64,000 nt of DNA from Rummeliibacillus stabekisii. GTDB taxonomy: Bacteria; Bacillota; Bacilli; Bacillales_A; Planococcaceae. Every line of letters starts with the position of its first letter. The first letter of the stretch is position 1. The DNA is taken from assembly GCF_007988965.1 (NCBI RefSeq), contig NZ_BJVD01000012.1, positions 1 through 64,000 on the forward strand, written 5' to 3'. The notes under the pieces are model-generated. The model searched no databases. It saw only the letters and a list, made by a program, of their open reading frames with translations, and was not told the origin of the DNA. Both the position numbers and the translations under genes were made by a program. Positions 9,102-19,362 of this stretch are shown here, piece after piece.

Positions 9102-9857
9102 ATGAATAACACAGAACTAACTATTGTCGAACATATAGAAGAATTAAGAAAACGGCTGATGATTGTTGCCGTTTTCTTTGTGGTTGCAGTGATTGGTAGT
9201 TTCTTTCTAGCACAGCCACTGATCCACTTTTTGCAATTTAGTAATGAAGCAAAGACCTTGCAGTTGCATTCATTTAAAGTGACGGATCCCGTCAATATTT
9301 ATTTCCAGGTCATTTTTGTACTGTCGATTGTTATGACATCGCCTGTTATTTTATATCAACTATGGGCCTTTATCACGCCTGGATTGTTTCCAAAAGAGCG
9401 TAAAGCGACATTACGGTATATCCCATACATTGTTTTCCTATTTGTGCTCGGAGTTATGTTTTCATACAAGGTTTTATTCCCTTATATGATTCATTTCATG
9501 ACAGAGATGTCTGCGGAAATGGATATTCAACAAACGATCGGCATTAATGAGTACTTCCAATTTTTACTCCAGCTGACGCTGCCTTTCGGTATTGTATTTG
9601 AGTTACCTATGGTCGTGTTATTTTTAACGCGGCTTGGTATTATCACGCCTCAAATGCTCAGCAAGTTCAGGAAGTATGCCTATTTCATCTTGTTGGTCGT
9701 TGCAGATATCATTACGCCAACAGATGTTCTGTCGCTTTTTATCGTATCTATTCCTCTATGTATTTTGTACGAGATTAGTATTATGATTTCTCGAGTAGGT
9801 TATCGAAAGTATATTAGAGCAGAGCAGCAAAGACAAATAGAAATGCAACAACAATAG
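9102..9857 (+). CDS. tatC: Twin-arginine translocase subunit TatC (first copy)
   Basis: A 251-residue polytopic receptor for twin-arginine signal peptides with six predicted membrane segments. The N-terminal EHIEELRKRL, the conserved PVNIYFQ loop with ITPGLFPKERK, and PFGIVFELP are hallmarks. It forms one unit with tatA and ends at its own terminator. Read against the copy at 27016-27783 I count about 22 differences in the first 238 residues, mostly conservative, and then unrelated tails. The DNA is clearly more diverged than the protein, so this is not a fresh copy. Confidence 0.95.
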   Translation: MNNTELTIVEHIEELRKRLMIVAVFFVVAVIGSFFLAQPLIHFLQFSNEAKTLQLHSFKVTDPVNIYFQVIFVLSIVMTSPVILYQLWAFITPGLFPKERKATLRYIPYIVFLFVLGVMFSYKVLFPYMIHFMTEMSAEMDIQQTIGINEYFQFLLQLTLPFGIVFELPMVVLFLTRLGIITPQMLSKFRKYAYFILLVVADIITPTDVLSLFIVSIPLCILYEISIMISRVGYRKYIRAEQQRQIEMQQQ

Positions 9858-9864
9858 TAGAATG

Positions 9865-9904
9865 AACTGTAATCAAACGAAACTATTTGATTGCAGTTTT
9901 TTTA
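9865..9904 (+). terminator. Terminator of tatAC (first copy)
   Basis: AACTGTAATCAAA pairs with TTTGATTGCAGTT (one mismatch region), followed by a long T run. Confidence 0.85.
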
Positions 9905-9915
9905 TGAAAATGAAA

Positions 9916-9945
9916 CAAAACCCTTCTTATAAAAGAAGGGTTTTG
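9916..9945 (-). terminator. Terminator of the CPBP protease gene
   Basis: Perfect stem CAAAACCCTTCTT / AAGAAGGGTTTTG with an ATAA-sized loop, just downstream of the minus-strand protease gene; the minus strand continues with a T-rich stretch. Confidence 0.85.
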
Positions 9946-9974
9946 TGTATAGTTGGAGAAATAGAGAGTATAGC

Positions 9975-10691
9975 TTACTGATGCTGTTCTAAAAACTTCA
10001 CGATGGGTTCCTGATAGAGCTGAATAGCGGTCACAAATCCATTTAGCATCATATGGGCAATGATAGACGTAATAATACGCCTTGTACGATAATAAAGAAA
10101 AGCGAATATAAAACCAGAAATGGCATAGATAATAATGTGGCTAAAGTCAAAGTGGATGACAGCAAATACAAGCGAGCTGATCAACGCAGCAATAAAGAAG
10201 TTCGTCGTTTGAACAAGTGAGCCAAATATAACTCGCCGAAAAACAAACTCTTCTAGGATAGGACCGATAATAGCTAGCGCCAAAATAGCAATAGGTGCCG
10301 CATCTGCTATCGTTGTAAGGTTTGCTGTGTTTTCAGAAGCCTGAGTAATGCCTAAGCTGTGTTCGATGATCCCACCGATCCACTGGCCAACAAATACAAG
10401 GAAGAATCCAATAACCCCCCAAAGAATAGATGTAGGGATAGATTCGGGTTTTTGTTTGAAAATTTTCCAGAAGTTTCGATTAAAGGCTATCACAATAAGA
10501 GATAATAGAAGAGCTACTGCAAAACTTATGACGATATACCACCCATTAATAGTGAGGACCAATTCTTCTTTCCCCATAGTTGGATATCTTTTTTTCATGA
10601 ACAGTGCAAACGGTCGCATGAAAACGACAGAAGAGAGCTGCATAGCAAGGTAAATCAATAAAATATATAACGCGGTTTTGTGTGATTTCAA
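9975..10691 (-). CDS. CPBP-family intramembrane glutamic endopeptidase, YdiL-like
   Basis: Integral membrane protein of about 238 residues with several hydrophobic helices and the Abi/CPBP motifs: EExxxR in GPILEEFVFRR, FAVIHF and a final HMMLNGF. The family includes prenyl-protein endopeptidases and bacteriocin self-immunity proteins; the substrate here is unknown. Position before groESL matches B. subtilis ydiL. No ATG is available. TTG 10691 lies 9 bases after AAAGG, whereas TTG 10697 is only 3 bases from it, so the shorter start is chosen with moderate certainty. It is divergent from groES. Confidence 0.82.
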   Translation of the reverse strand: MKSHKTALYILLIYLAMQLSSVVFMRPFALFMKKRYPTMGKEELVLTINGWYIVISFAVALLLSLIVIAFNRNFWKIFKQKPESIPTSILWGVIGFFLVFVGQWIGGIIEHSLGITQASENTANLTTIADAAPIAILALAIIGPILEEFVFRRVIFGSLVQTTNFFIAALISSLVFAVIHFDFSHIIIYAISGFIFAFLYYRTRRIITSIIAHMMLNGFVTAIQLYQEPIVKFLEQHQ

Positions 10692-10774
10692 ACTCAATTT
10701 CCTTTCTGTTTTCTGCCTGTTTTCTTTATTGTAAATTAACTGAGAATAAAAACAAAATTTTTAATGCTTACCGC

Positions 10775-10806
10775 TTGCAAATGAAATGGGAATTCATTAA
10801 TATAAT
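10775..10806 (+). promoter_or_regulatory. Probable SigA promoter of groESL
   Basis: TTGCAA at 10775 and TATAAT at 10801 bracket an AT-rich spacer of 20 bases, longer than ideal. An overlapping TTAATA at 10797 would give 16. The start would fall at the CIRCE element, as in other Bacillales groE operons. Confidence 0.6.
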
Positions 10807-10813
10807 AATTGTG

Positions 10814-10840
10814 TTAGCACTCAATAGTGAGGAGTGCTAA
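10814..10840 (+). promoter_or_regulatory. CIRCE operator for HrcA
   Basis: A perfect TTAGCACTC-N9-GAGTGCTAA inverted repeat between the promoter and groES. It is the binding site of the HrcA repressor, so groESL is expected to be heat-inducible through HrcA. Confidence 0.97.
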
Positions 10841-10881
10841 TAAGCTAAGTATATACACATAATTCTAGGAGGTTGTTTCAA

Positions 10882-11166
<285 letters not shown>

Positions 11167-11211
11167 GAATAATAAACGTAAATGAAAAATAGATAAAATT
11201 TCAGGAGGTAA

Positions 11212-12849
<1,638 letters not shown>

Positions 12850-12904
12850 TAAAGCCGTCAATCCCTTGATATATAAGGGTTTGTATGTAAGGTGAAAGTG
12901 ATTT

Positions 12905-12921
12905 GCTAACATTTTGCTAAC
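12905..12921 (+). repeat. Left GCTAAC arm-type repeat
   Basis: GCTAACATTTTGCTAAC contains two GCTAAC hexamers 11 bases apart and is identical to 16372-16388. It lies 56 bases inside the groEL-end junction. Its role as an integrase arm site is inferred. Confidence 0.65.
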
Positions 12922-12933
12922 ATAGAGGATAAT

Positions 12934-13119
12934 TTAGAGGCTTCTCATGAGTTGTGAAAACTTTTGGGAGGCTTCTTTTTTCATTTCTTTTGTAACATGG
13001 AGATAGACATTCTTGGTGATTTGATCATCTGAATGGCCAAGTCTATCCATAATTTGTTCGAGTGCTACACCAGCTTCTGCAAGAAGTGATGTATGGGTGT
13101 GTCGTAAAGTTAATAGAGG
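12934..13119 (-). pseudogene. Tyrosine recombinase (phage-type integrase), C-terminal remnant 1
   Basis: The minus strand encodes the C-terminal 55-60 residues of an integrase. LRHTHTSLLAEAGV carries the catalytic Arg and first His region. IMDRLGHSDDQITKNVYLH carries the second His and the nucleophilic Tyr. MKKEASQKF ends it. An in-frame stop lies just upstream of the homologous part (about 13128) and nothing resembling the rest of the gene is present, so it is a 5'-deleted fragment. Phage and ICE integrase genes often end beside the attachment site, as here. A second remnant is at 16646-16862. Confidence 0.85.
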
Positions 13120-13196
13120 ATTTTTTTACAAAAGGGTTTGTTTAGTTCAAGAGTAAACTAACGGAACATTTTCAATGCTTCAGTGGGGATAAGTTA

Positions 13197-13240
13197 ATAA
13201 AACCCTCTCATAACTAAGATTGTTTGAGAGGGTTTTATTT
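13197..13240 (-). terminator. Terminator of the MFS transporter gene
   Basis: AAAACCCTCTCA pairs with TGAGAGGGTTTT across a 14-base loop; T/A runs on both sides make it usable in both directions. It lies downstream of the minus-strand MFS gene. Confidence 0.85.
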
Positions 13241-13331
13241 AAAGTTGTAGATTTAGGGGTGTAAGTATAATGGGAAATATAAGATTTCAAGTACTAAAAG
13301 CATATCGAATAAAATTTGCATCTCCCTAGCT

Positions 13332-14627
13332 TCAGCTTTTTACTCGTGAATACCAAACAACTATAGGAATAAGTAATAATGATAAAACGGCTCCGGAAAT
13401 TGAAAGTATTGTATAACTAGAATGCGCGACAACCATTCCTGACAATGCTCCACCAGCTGCTCCTGATAGTGCTACAAAGACATCGAATGTACCTTGTGTT
13501 TTTGCACGTACAGATTGATGTGTTGAATCTATAATTAGAGCAGTTCCCGTTAGCAAACCAAAGTTCCAACCTACACCTAGTAATACTAGTGCAAGGATTA
13601 GCATTAATAACGAGTTTGCAGGTGCAAAAGCTGCCACCAATCCAGCTGCAAGGAGTGTAGCCCCTGAAGCAATAGCCATAGTAGTGCGACCAAACTTATC
13701 TACTAATAAACCAGTCAATGGGGAAGGCAAATACATCGCTGCAATATGGAACCCTATTACTAATCCCACTTCGCTCAAACCGTGACCGTAATGTCCCATA
13801 TGAACTGGTGTCATTGTCATAATAGCTGTCATGATTAGTTGAGCTAAAATCATAATTACAGCACCTATTACAATTCCTTTTTTGTTTATAGTAGGATTTT
13901 TTAGGCTTCCTCCAGACGGTACTTTATCGTCTTTTTTCTCAGTATTCGCAATCGCTGTAGCCACCAACAACGGATCTGGACGAAGAAAAATGAAGAGTAT
14001 TAAACCAGCAATTATAAAAGCTGCTCCTGACATGATAAACGGACCAGCTAAAGTAGGAACACCAATTGAATCTGCAAACTTTCCCATCGTATTAACTAAG
14101 TTAGGGCCTACTACAGCTCCTAAAGTAGTAGAAACTAAGGCCATACTTGCAGCAGTTGCTCGTTGTTTCTCATTTGCAAGGTCTGTCCCTGCATACCGAG
14201 CTTGAAGATTAGAAGCCATACCTGCTCCATAAATAAGGAGGCCAGCAAATAAAAGGGCAATGCTGTTGATTGCAGCTGCAATTATAACACATATAGCACC
14301 TAATCCACCTATAAGGAAACCACCTGCAAGTCCAGCTCTACGACCAAAACGTTGTGAGGATGCTCCTATAAGTAGGGCAGCTAAGGCAGATCCAAAAGTA
14401 AAAAGGGCAACAGGAATTCCGGCTGCATTTTCTGAACCTAACATTTCTTGTGCAAGAAGCGCCCCTACTGTTATCCCAGCACCAAGTCCTGCTCCCCCAA
14501 AAATTTGAGAAAGAATCAAGGTTTTTAGTGTTTTTTTATACAGTTGGTTTTGTTTTTCAGGAAAATCAATATATTCTTGTAACCATAGAGGTTGATGTGT
14601 TGATGTATTTTCAAGTTTTTTTGCCAC
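13332..14627 (-). CDS. Major facilitator superfamily transporter
   Basis: A 431-residue membrane transporter with about twelve hydrophobic segments, split by a hydrophilic central loop (about residues 225-250). The loop-2/3 motif GASSQRFGRRAGLAGG and its second-half counterpart LTGLLVDKFGRTTMAI are the MFS signature. The substrate is unknown; drug or metabolite export would be typical. The start is GTG 14627 with AGGAGGT 7 bases upstream. It is cargo of the groEL-linked element and may belong with the neighbouring hydrolase and AsnC-type regulator. No damage is seen. Confidence 0.88.
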   Translation of the reverse strand: MAKKLENTSTHQPLWLQEYIDFPEKQNQLYKKTLKTLILSQIFGGAGLGAGITVGALLAQEMLGSENAAGIPVALFTFGSALAALLIGASSQRFGRRAGLAGGFLIGGLGAICVIIAAAINSIALLFAGLLIYGAGMASNLQARYAGTDLANEKQRATAASMALVSTTLGAVVGPNLVNTMGKFADSIGVPTLAGPFIMSGAAFIIAGLILFIFLRPDPLLVATAIANTEKKDDKVPSGGSLKNPTINKKGIVIGAVIMILAQLIMTAIMTMTPVHMGHYGHGLSEVGLVIGFHIAAMYLPSPLTGLLVDKFGRTTMAIASGATLLAAGLVAAFAPANSLLMLILALVLLGVGWNFGLLTGTALIIDSTHQSVRAKTQGTFDVFVALSGAAGGALSGMVVAHSSYTILSISGAVLSLLLIPIVVWYSRVKS

Positions 14628-14816
14628 GAACTCTACCTCCTAAACGAAATAGCTTTATCACTCTTCGAATTTATTTGTCATCCTTTATGCATGTTATTTC
14701 ATATATTCGAAATACTAATATTTGAAGAAGGTCACAATTAATTGGTAGATAATTATGACCTTCTTATTTTTAATTCTTAAATATCAGTCAGCAAGACAAT
14801 ATTGTCGGTATTAATA

Positions 14817-15581
14817 TTAAAATGAGTATGATTCACCATCTTCTGGTACTAAAATGTTACTTGAAAATTCTTTTTCTTTACTAAAGTTTTTTAATTCTTC
14901 TCTAGATAGTGTCCAATGGTTAACTGCTTCCATATGAACAGAAATAACCTTAGCATTAGGAGCCGCCTTGTGTACTTCATAGACGTCTTCTTTTCCCATA
15001 ATAAGAGAACCATATTCTATAAATTGATTATCTCCGCCATTGACGATAATAATATCTGGTATATGGGTATCTAATTCTTCCTGTACACCTTTATACCAGA
15101 CTGTGTCGCCAGCTACATATAAAACTTTTACACTTCGGTGTTTGAACACAACTCCACAAACTTCACCTATTATTTTTTATAGCTCTTCGCCTCTACCATG
15201 TACACCTTTTGTTTTTACTAATTGTATACCTTCAAAAATAGTGTCTTGTTGTAGTACCTCTACATTTTTGAAACCACTTGCTTTTACTTCTTCTGCATCT
15301 GCCTCATTTTGAACAAACATTTTGATTTCTTTTGGCAATACGTTTTTTGCTACTTCATCAAAGTGATCTAGGTGTAGATGAGTAACAATTACTGCATCAA
15401 GTCCATCCAGAATGTTATCAATTGATGTTGGCAAGCTCACCAAAGGATTGAATGTATCTTGTCTGATTGTATCAGGGAAGGTAGAGTACGTACCTTTCTC
15501 TGCTAACATAGGATCTATTAAAAACTTTTTATTTGCATATTCTACAACAATTGTTGCATTTCGAATTTGTGTAATATTCAT
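14817..15581 (-). pseudogene. Metallo-beta-lactamase-fold hydrolase, broken by one nonsense codon
   Basis: A single 255-codon frame from ATG 15581 (GGGAG upstream) encodes an MBL-fold hydrolase of the UlaG/YtkL kind. MNITQIRNATIVVEYANKKF, the metal motif THLHLDHFDE and, late, AGDTVWYKG and HMEAVNHW are visible. It is interrupted by one in-frame TAA at 15177-15179 (after HGRGEEL), and the same frame continues with KIIGEVCGVVFKHRS. A single base change would restore it, so the loss looks recent. A sequencing error or strain polymorphism is possible. It is divergent from the AsnC-type regulator, which may have controlled it. Confidence 0.82.
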
Positions 15582-15714
15582 ATTTACAACTCCCTTTCTT
15601 TGTTTTGTCTTGTTTGACCTAATAAAGTGTATAATATGAGCAACATTCAAATACATAGACAAAATAAAGTGTTTTAACTCTTTGACTTTATTTTCGAAAG
15701 GAGTTAACTTTCAA

Positions 15715-16122
15715 TTGGATCAAACAGATAAAAAAATAATAGAAGAATTAAGTAGCAATAGCCGAATTACAATGAAAGAATTGGGAGAGAGAGTACACTT
15801 AACAGCGCCGGCAGCTGCAGCTAGAGTACAGAAAATAGAAGAGAATGGAGTTATTGAGGGATATAGTATTAAAGCAAATCAAGCAAAATTAGGGTGCTTT
15901 ATGTTTACCTTTATTAATATATATATAGAAGGAACACACCACCTTCCATATCTCTCATTTATCCAAAAACAGGAGAAATATATCATCAATAATTATAAAA
16001 TCAGTGGAGATAGCTGTTACCTTTTGGAGTGCAGGTTTCCAAGTAATGAAGCGTTAAATCAATTTTTATTAGAGTTAAACAAGTATGCAAATTATAAATT
16101 ATCTATTGTTATTAATAAATAA
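15715..16122 (+). CDS. Lrp/AsnC-family transcriptional regulator
   Basis: About 135 residues. An N-terminal winged helix-turn-helix (LDQTDKKIIEELSSNSRITMKELGERVHLTAPAAAARV, quoted in parts elsewhere by position 1-40) is followed by a shortened RAM-type domain. TTG 15715 is preferred: AAAGGAG lies 11 bases upstream and the protein then starts exactly at the conserved LDQTDKKII; a TTG at 15682 precedes the ribosome site. It diverges from the metallo-hydrolase and is its likely regulator. The C-terminal domain is a little short for the family and ligand residues cannot be judged. Confidence 0.82.
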   Translation: MDQTDKKIIEELSSNSRITMKELGERVHLTAPAAAARVQKIEENGVIEGYSIKANQAKLGCFMFTFINIYIEGTHHLPYLSFIQKQEKYIINNYKISGDSCYLLECRFPSNEALNQFLLELNKYANYKLSIVINK

Positions 16123-16166
16123 TGCATTAATAAACATGTGGGGATTGTGAATGAACGCATTTTGAC

Positions 16167-16315
16167 TATGGAAACCTGAGATAGCTGTAGCATTTCTTTT
16201 TCTTATTCCAAATTTTGTTTCTGAAGAATTGGATTTGCTAACTGAGATATTTGTTATTCAGTTAAAAGAAAGAGGGATTAAATATTCATTATTAGTTAAT
16301 ATGAAAACTGTATAA
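16167..16315 (+). pseudogene. Unassigned gene fragment
   Basis: An open stretch of about 49 codons without a usable start (the nearest upstream codon is TGA). It reads WKPEIAVAFLFLIPNFVSEE and ends in a stop at 16313. The beginning resembles a DJ-1/PfpI-like first strand, but this is too weak to assign. It lies between the AsnC-type regulator and the right end of the element and is probably residue of a deleted cargo gene. Confidence 0.35.
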
Positions 16316-16371
16316 CAATTATTTAAATTAATGTTCTATTCAATCCTTAATTAATTTGTTAAATAAGAACC

Positions 16372-16388
16372 GCTAACATTTTGCTAAC
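16372..16388 (+). repeat. Right GCTAAC arm-type repeat
   Basis: Exact second copy of the 17-mer at 12905-12921, 116 bases before the right core repeat. The matching placement near both ends supports a former integrase-mediated element. Confidence 0.65.
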
Positions 16389-16503
16389 GGAATCAAATAA
16401 AAACAATAAATTTCCGTTAAAGATATTACAATCAACATTTTTACAAACGTTGATATATCGCTCTTTTCACACACATTATTAATGTTAATGCACATTTTTA
16501 CGA

Positions 16504-16517
16504 GCGGCATGATGTAA
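16504..16517 (+). repeat. attR-type core repeat (groEL end duplicate)
   Basis: GCGGCATGATGTAA, identical to the groEL 3' end at 12836-12849, with no groEL coding sequence before it. It marks the right boundary of element 1 and the left side of element 2. Confidence 0.75.
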
Positions 16518-16520
16518 CTT

Positions 16521-16629
16521 CCACAGGATGTGGTGGCTTAGGCTTTGCGACTGAAGTCGCAGTTTTAGCCTAAGTTCCTATGTATGAACCCTTGATATGA
16601 TTGGGTTTGTATGTAAGGTGAAAGTGAAC
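16521..16629 (+). repeat. Junction-associated repeat, copy with intact hairpin
   Basis: Begins ACAGGATGTGGTGGCTTAGG and ends near GTATGTAAGGTGAAAGTGA. It contains a nested hairpin: outer arms TTAGGCT and AGCCTAA, inner TGCGAC-TGAA-GTCGCA. A second copy is at 19427-19521 and the distal part also occurs at 12862-12902 beside groEL. Function unknown; it may be native groEL downstream sequence copied at element junctions. Confidence 0.65.
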
Positions 16630-16645
16630 TGCTAATATAGAATAT

Positions 16646-16862
16646 TTAATTGAGGCTTCTCATTAGTTATGAAAACTTTTGGGAAGCTTCTTTTTTCATT
16701 TCTTTTGTTACGTGGAGGAAGCCGTTTTTCTTAATTTGATCATCTGAATGTCCAAGCAAGCCTATCCATATTTTGTTCGAGTGCTGCACCAGCCTCTGCA
16801 AGAAGTGATATATGGGTGTGTCGTAAAGAGTGTGGGGGTAGTTTAAAATTCATGAATAAGTG
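16646..16862 (-). pseudogene. Tyrosine recombinase, C-terminal remnant 2
   Basis: The minus strand reads MNFKLPPHSLRHTHISLLAE and EAGAALEQNMDRL, then shifts frame at an inserted stretch (near 16755) where remnant 1 has GHSDDQ. It resumes as VTKEMKKEASQKFS and stops early (TAA in place of a Gln codon). It is clearly homologous to remnant 1, keeps about 12 more N-terminal residues, and is more decayed. Two integrase tails in the same orientation next to the same type of junction argue for two tandem integrations. Confidence 0.82.
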
Positions 16863-17015
16863 TTATAGCAAAATTGGATATTTATGTTAGAGTGTAAATG
16901 AGGATTGAAGAATTGCTTTTAACGCGATGGGTTAGTGGAACAAGGAAGGGGGGCGCTTCTATAATATGCAAATGCTTTTTAGCAAATGATAAAAAAATTT
17001 TAGAAATGAGAGTGA

Positions 17016-17672
17016 ATGATGAACACATTAATTCAAGAAATCATAAGTTGGATTCATAATTCGGATAAGAAGTTGGTAATTGGGATTTCTGGTCATGGTG
17101 CTGCTGGAAAGACGACTTTTGCGCATATGTTAATGGAAGAGTTAAAGTGCGATGTTAACTATCTTAATACGGATCCATACATAGTGAGTTCAGCAATTCG
17201 AAAATATGCAATGATTGATTATATACATAAAGAAACATTACATCATTTTAAAATGACAGCGTGCCATCCCGCAGCACATCATGTATCTTCCTTAGAAAGA
17301 GATCTATTGATGCTTAAAGAAGATATGAATTTACGTACGATAGATACACATTATCTTAAAAGTGAAATACTCTCTTCACAAAAGAAAGTAAACATTGTAG
17401 AAGGGATGAGTGTTGCTTTTGCTAATCCTGAACTATTTGATTTACTAATTTATTTTTATACAGATAGTGATACGGAACTTGAGAGACGGTTCGGTCGAGA
17501 TATAGAGCAAAGAGGAACGGATATCGAATATTTAAAGCAGTCTCACAATGAGCGACGCATTCAGTATGAAGTGTTTATGCATCCATACAGTAAAAATTAC
17601 GACATTATTGTTAAAGCTGCCATGGAAACAATTTATATAGAGAAAAATATGTTGGATACTAAGTTAATTTAG
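17016..17672 (+). CDS. Uridine-kinase-like P-loop kinase
   Basis: A 218-residue cytoplasmic P-loop protein of the nucleoside/uridine kinase group. Walker A is GHGAAGKTT at residues 26-34. NIVEGMSVAF is the Walker B-like strand and ERRFGRDIEQRG a lid-like Arg-rich segment. Substrate unknown: it could phosphorylate a nucleoside or another small molecule. Start is ATG 17016 or 17019, with GAGAGTGA just upstream. It is followed after 18 bases by the LtrA-like gene, so the two may be co-transcribed. Cargo of putative element 2. Confidence 0.78.
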   Translation: MMNTLIQEIISWIHNSDKKLVIGISGHGAAGKTTFAHMLMEELKCDVNYLNTDPYIVSSAIRKYAMIDYIHKETLHHFKMTACHPAAHHVSSLERDLLMLKEDMNLRTIDTHYLKSEILSSQKKVNIVEGMSVAFANPELFDLLIYFYTDSDTELERRFGRDIEQRGTDIEYLKQSHNERRIQYEVFMHPYSKNYDIIVKAAMETIYIEKNMLDTKLI

Positions 17673-17690
17673 TTTTGGAGGATTGGTATA

Positions 17691-18782
17691 ATGGAAGAAA
17701 AAAAGGTCACTTGGTTAGAGCTTTTTTATGATTTGCTAATTGTAGCAGCTATCGCTACTGTAACTCATATTTTAATTCATGTGGAAAAAGGATACATACA
17801 ATCAGATTATCTATTAAAGTTTGTACTGATTTTTATTCCCATCTGGTGGGCTTGGGTAGGACAAACGATGTTTACCAATCGCTACGGGGAAGATTTATTT
17901 CATCACCGTATATTTTTGATTTTACAAATGTTCTTTGCACTCATCATGATTGCTAGTTTATCAGTAGATTTCGATTCGTATTATAGATCTTTTCTAGTAG
18001 GCTATATTGGACTAAGGGCATTAGTCGCAATTCAATATCTTGTTGTACAACGGACAGAGGTAGGGACTCGAAAGAAAGCTGCACTCTTTTTTGGAAAGTA
18101 CTTTTGGGTTGGTATTATTGTTTCATTGTGCTCCCTCTTTTTTGACTCATGGATTAGGTATCTTATATTGTATACAGGTATATTTCTGGATATCTTAATA
18201 CCAATTATTGGGCGGAAACGATTGGTGATGGTACCTACAAATACAGCCCATTTATTTGAGCGCTTTGGTTTATTTACTATCATTCTCTTCGGCGAAACTT
18301 TAGTCAGTACACTGGCTGTAATTCAACCAAAACAAGGTGATTGGAATTCCATATTATTTACTTTAGTTTCATTCGTTTTAATCATATCAATGTGGTGGCA
18401 ATACTTCGATAATTTAGAAAAGAAAGTGAATAAATCTATAAAAACAGCAGGTCAAACGATTATATATGGTCATCTATTCATTTTGATGTCTTTAAGCATG
18501 ATTGCAGCGTCGATAAGATTATTATTTATGCACGAGGTTAATTATTATTTTATTTTATTTTTTGTTTTTGGATCGGTATTACTCTACTTTTTATCAACTT
18601 CATTTGTTTTTCATCAATATAGATATAAGGAACAACGATTAAAAATATATCATTTAGGTTTATTTTTAGGGATTTTAGTTGGATTTTTAATTCTTAATTT
18701 AATCATTACAGTACCTAATATTTTAATTATGGTAGAATTAATTGTATTTTTTGTTATCTATGCTAAGTTAACAACTTTTTAA
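17691..18782 (+). CDS. LtrA-family membrane protein (low temperature requirement A)
   Basis: A 363-residue polytopic membrane protein with about ten hydrophobic helices. It has the family's opening VTWLELFYDLLIVAAIA, the WWAWVGQTMFTNRYG loop and LFERFGLFTIILFGETLV. LtrA was named for cold growth in Listeria; the biochemical function is not known. GGAGG lies 9 bases before ATG 17691. It follows the kinase gene closely. Hydrophobic codons are AT-rich like the rest of the region. Confidence 0.88.
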   Translation: MEEKKVTWLELFYDLLIVAAIATVTHILIHVEKGYIQSDYLLKFVLIFIPIWWAWVGQTMFTNRYGEDLFHHRIFLILQMFFALIMIASLSVDFDSYYRSFLVGYIGLRALVAIQYLVVQRTEVGTRKKAALFFGKYFWVGIIVSLCSLFFDSWIRYLILYTGIFLDILIPIIGRKRLVMVPTNTAHLFERFGLFTIILFGETLVSTLAVIQPKQGDWNSILFTLVSFVLIISMWWQYFDNLEKKVNKSIKTAGQTIIYGHLFILMSLSMIAASIRLLFMHEVNYYFILFFVFGSVLLYFLSTSFVFHQYRYKEQRLKIYHLGLFLGILVGFLILNLIITVPNILIMVELIVFFVIYAKLTTF

Positions 18783-18869
18783 CTAACTATGGAAGTAATT
18801 TCTTATTTTCATAAAGAGATTAGATTTATAGTTTACTATGAATCTAAAAAAATATGAGGAGTGATAAAA

Positions 18870-19076
18870 ATGGGATTAAAAGAGTATAAAGGCGAAAAAA
18901 TTACAGTTTCTTTTGACGGGGAAATTTGTAAACATGCGGCTGAATGTGTTAAAGGGTTACCGGAAGTTTTTAATGTGAATGCTAGACCCTGGATTTCTCT
19001 TGATAAAGCAGATGCTGAAAAAGTAGTTGAGGTAATTGATAGATGTCCAAGCGGTGCACTAAAATATAAAATTTAA
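18870..19076 (+). CDS. yjdI: Divergent 4Fe-4S single-cluster protein, YjdI-like
   Basis: A 68-residue protein of the Fer4_19 type: C20 and C26 in EICKHAAEC and C59 in DRCPSGAL, the last in the classic CP context. Only three Cys are visible, as expected for this divergent ferredoxin-like domain. ATG 18870 lies 8 bases after GAGGAG. The next gene encodes a YjdJ-like acetyltransferase, the same pair as yjdI-yjdJ in B. subtilis. The biochemical partner is unknown. Confidence 0.85.
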   Translation: MGLKEYKGEKITVSFDGEICKHAAECVKGLPEVFNVNARPWISLDKADAEKVVEVIDRCPSGALKYKI

Positions 19077-19089
19077 GGTGGGAATAAGG

Positions 19090-19362
19090 TTGCTGGAGAT
19101 TAAACAAGGTAGTCAGTCATTTTATATAGGTGATGAGAAAAATAGTGAAGCAGAAGTTCATTTTGTTCGTGTAGGAGAAACTCGGATTATATTAGATCAT
19201 ACACATGTAGCAGAACATTTAAGAGGAAAGAATGTAGGACAACAATTAGTAAAAGCTGCTGTTGAATATGCTGAAAAAGAAAAATTACATGTTATTCCAC
19301 TTTGTCCTTTTGCAAAAGCTGAGTTTGACAAGAACCCTGAATATCAAAAGTTATTAGGGTAA
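19090..19362 (+). CDS. yjdJ: GNAT-like acetyltransferase, YjdJ type
   Basis: A 90-residue minimal GNAT-fold protein (YjdJ/COG2388 type). ILDHTHVAEHLRGKNVGQQL contains the acetyl-CoA loop, and VIPLCPFAKAEFDKNPEY is the family's C-terminal signature. TTG 19090 is chosen, 7 bases after AAGGTGG and 13 bases after the yjdI stop; a GTG at 19078 lies inside that site. Paired with yjdI. Acceptor substrate unknown. Confidence 0.85.
   Translation: MLEIKQGSQSFYIGDEKNSEAEVHFVRVGETRIILDHTHVAEHLRGKNVGQQLVKAAVEYAEKEKLHVIPLCPFAKAEFDKNPEYQKLLG

Larger units (their letters stand above)
12850..16517. mobile_element. Decayed integrative element 1 at groEL
   Basis: A segment bounded by the 14-base groEL-end repeat (12836-12849 and 16504-16517). 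Just inside both ends lies the identical 17-mer GCTAACATTTTGCTAAC (12905 and 16372), resembling integrase arm-type sites. The left end holds only the last 60 or so codons of a tyrosine recombinase. Cargo is an MFS transporter, a metallo-hydrolase gene with a nonsense codon, an AsnC-type regulator and a gene fragment. The integrase body is deleted, so the element should be immobile unless helped in trans. Confidence 0.72.

Noticed and set aside
13121-13196. Further integrase coding sequence upstream of remnant 1
   Set aside because: An in-frame stop and no recombinase motif beyond about 13119; the rest of the gene is deleted.
15150-15180. Two separate genes, or recoding of the stop, in the metallo-hydrolase
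   Set aside because: The frame is continuous on both sides of one TAA, the second half has no ribosome site or good start, and TAA is not a selenocysteine codon.
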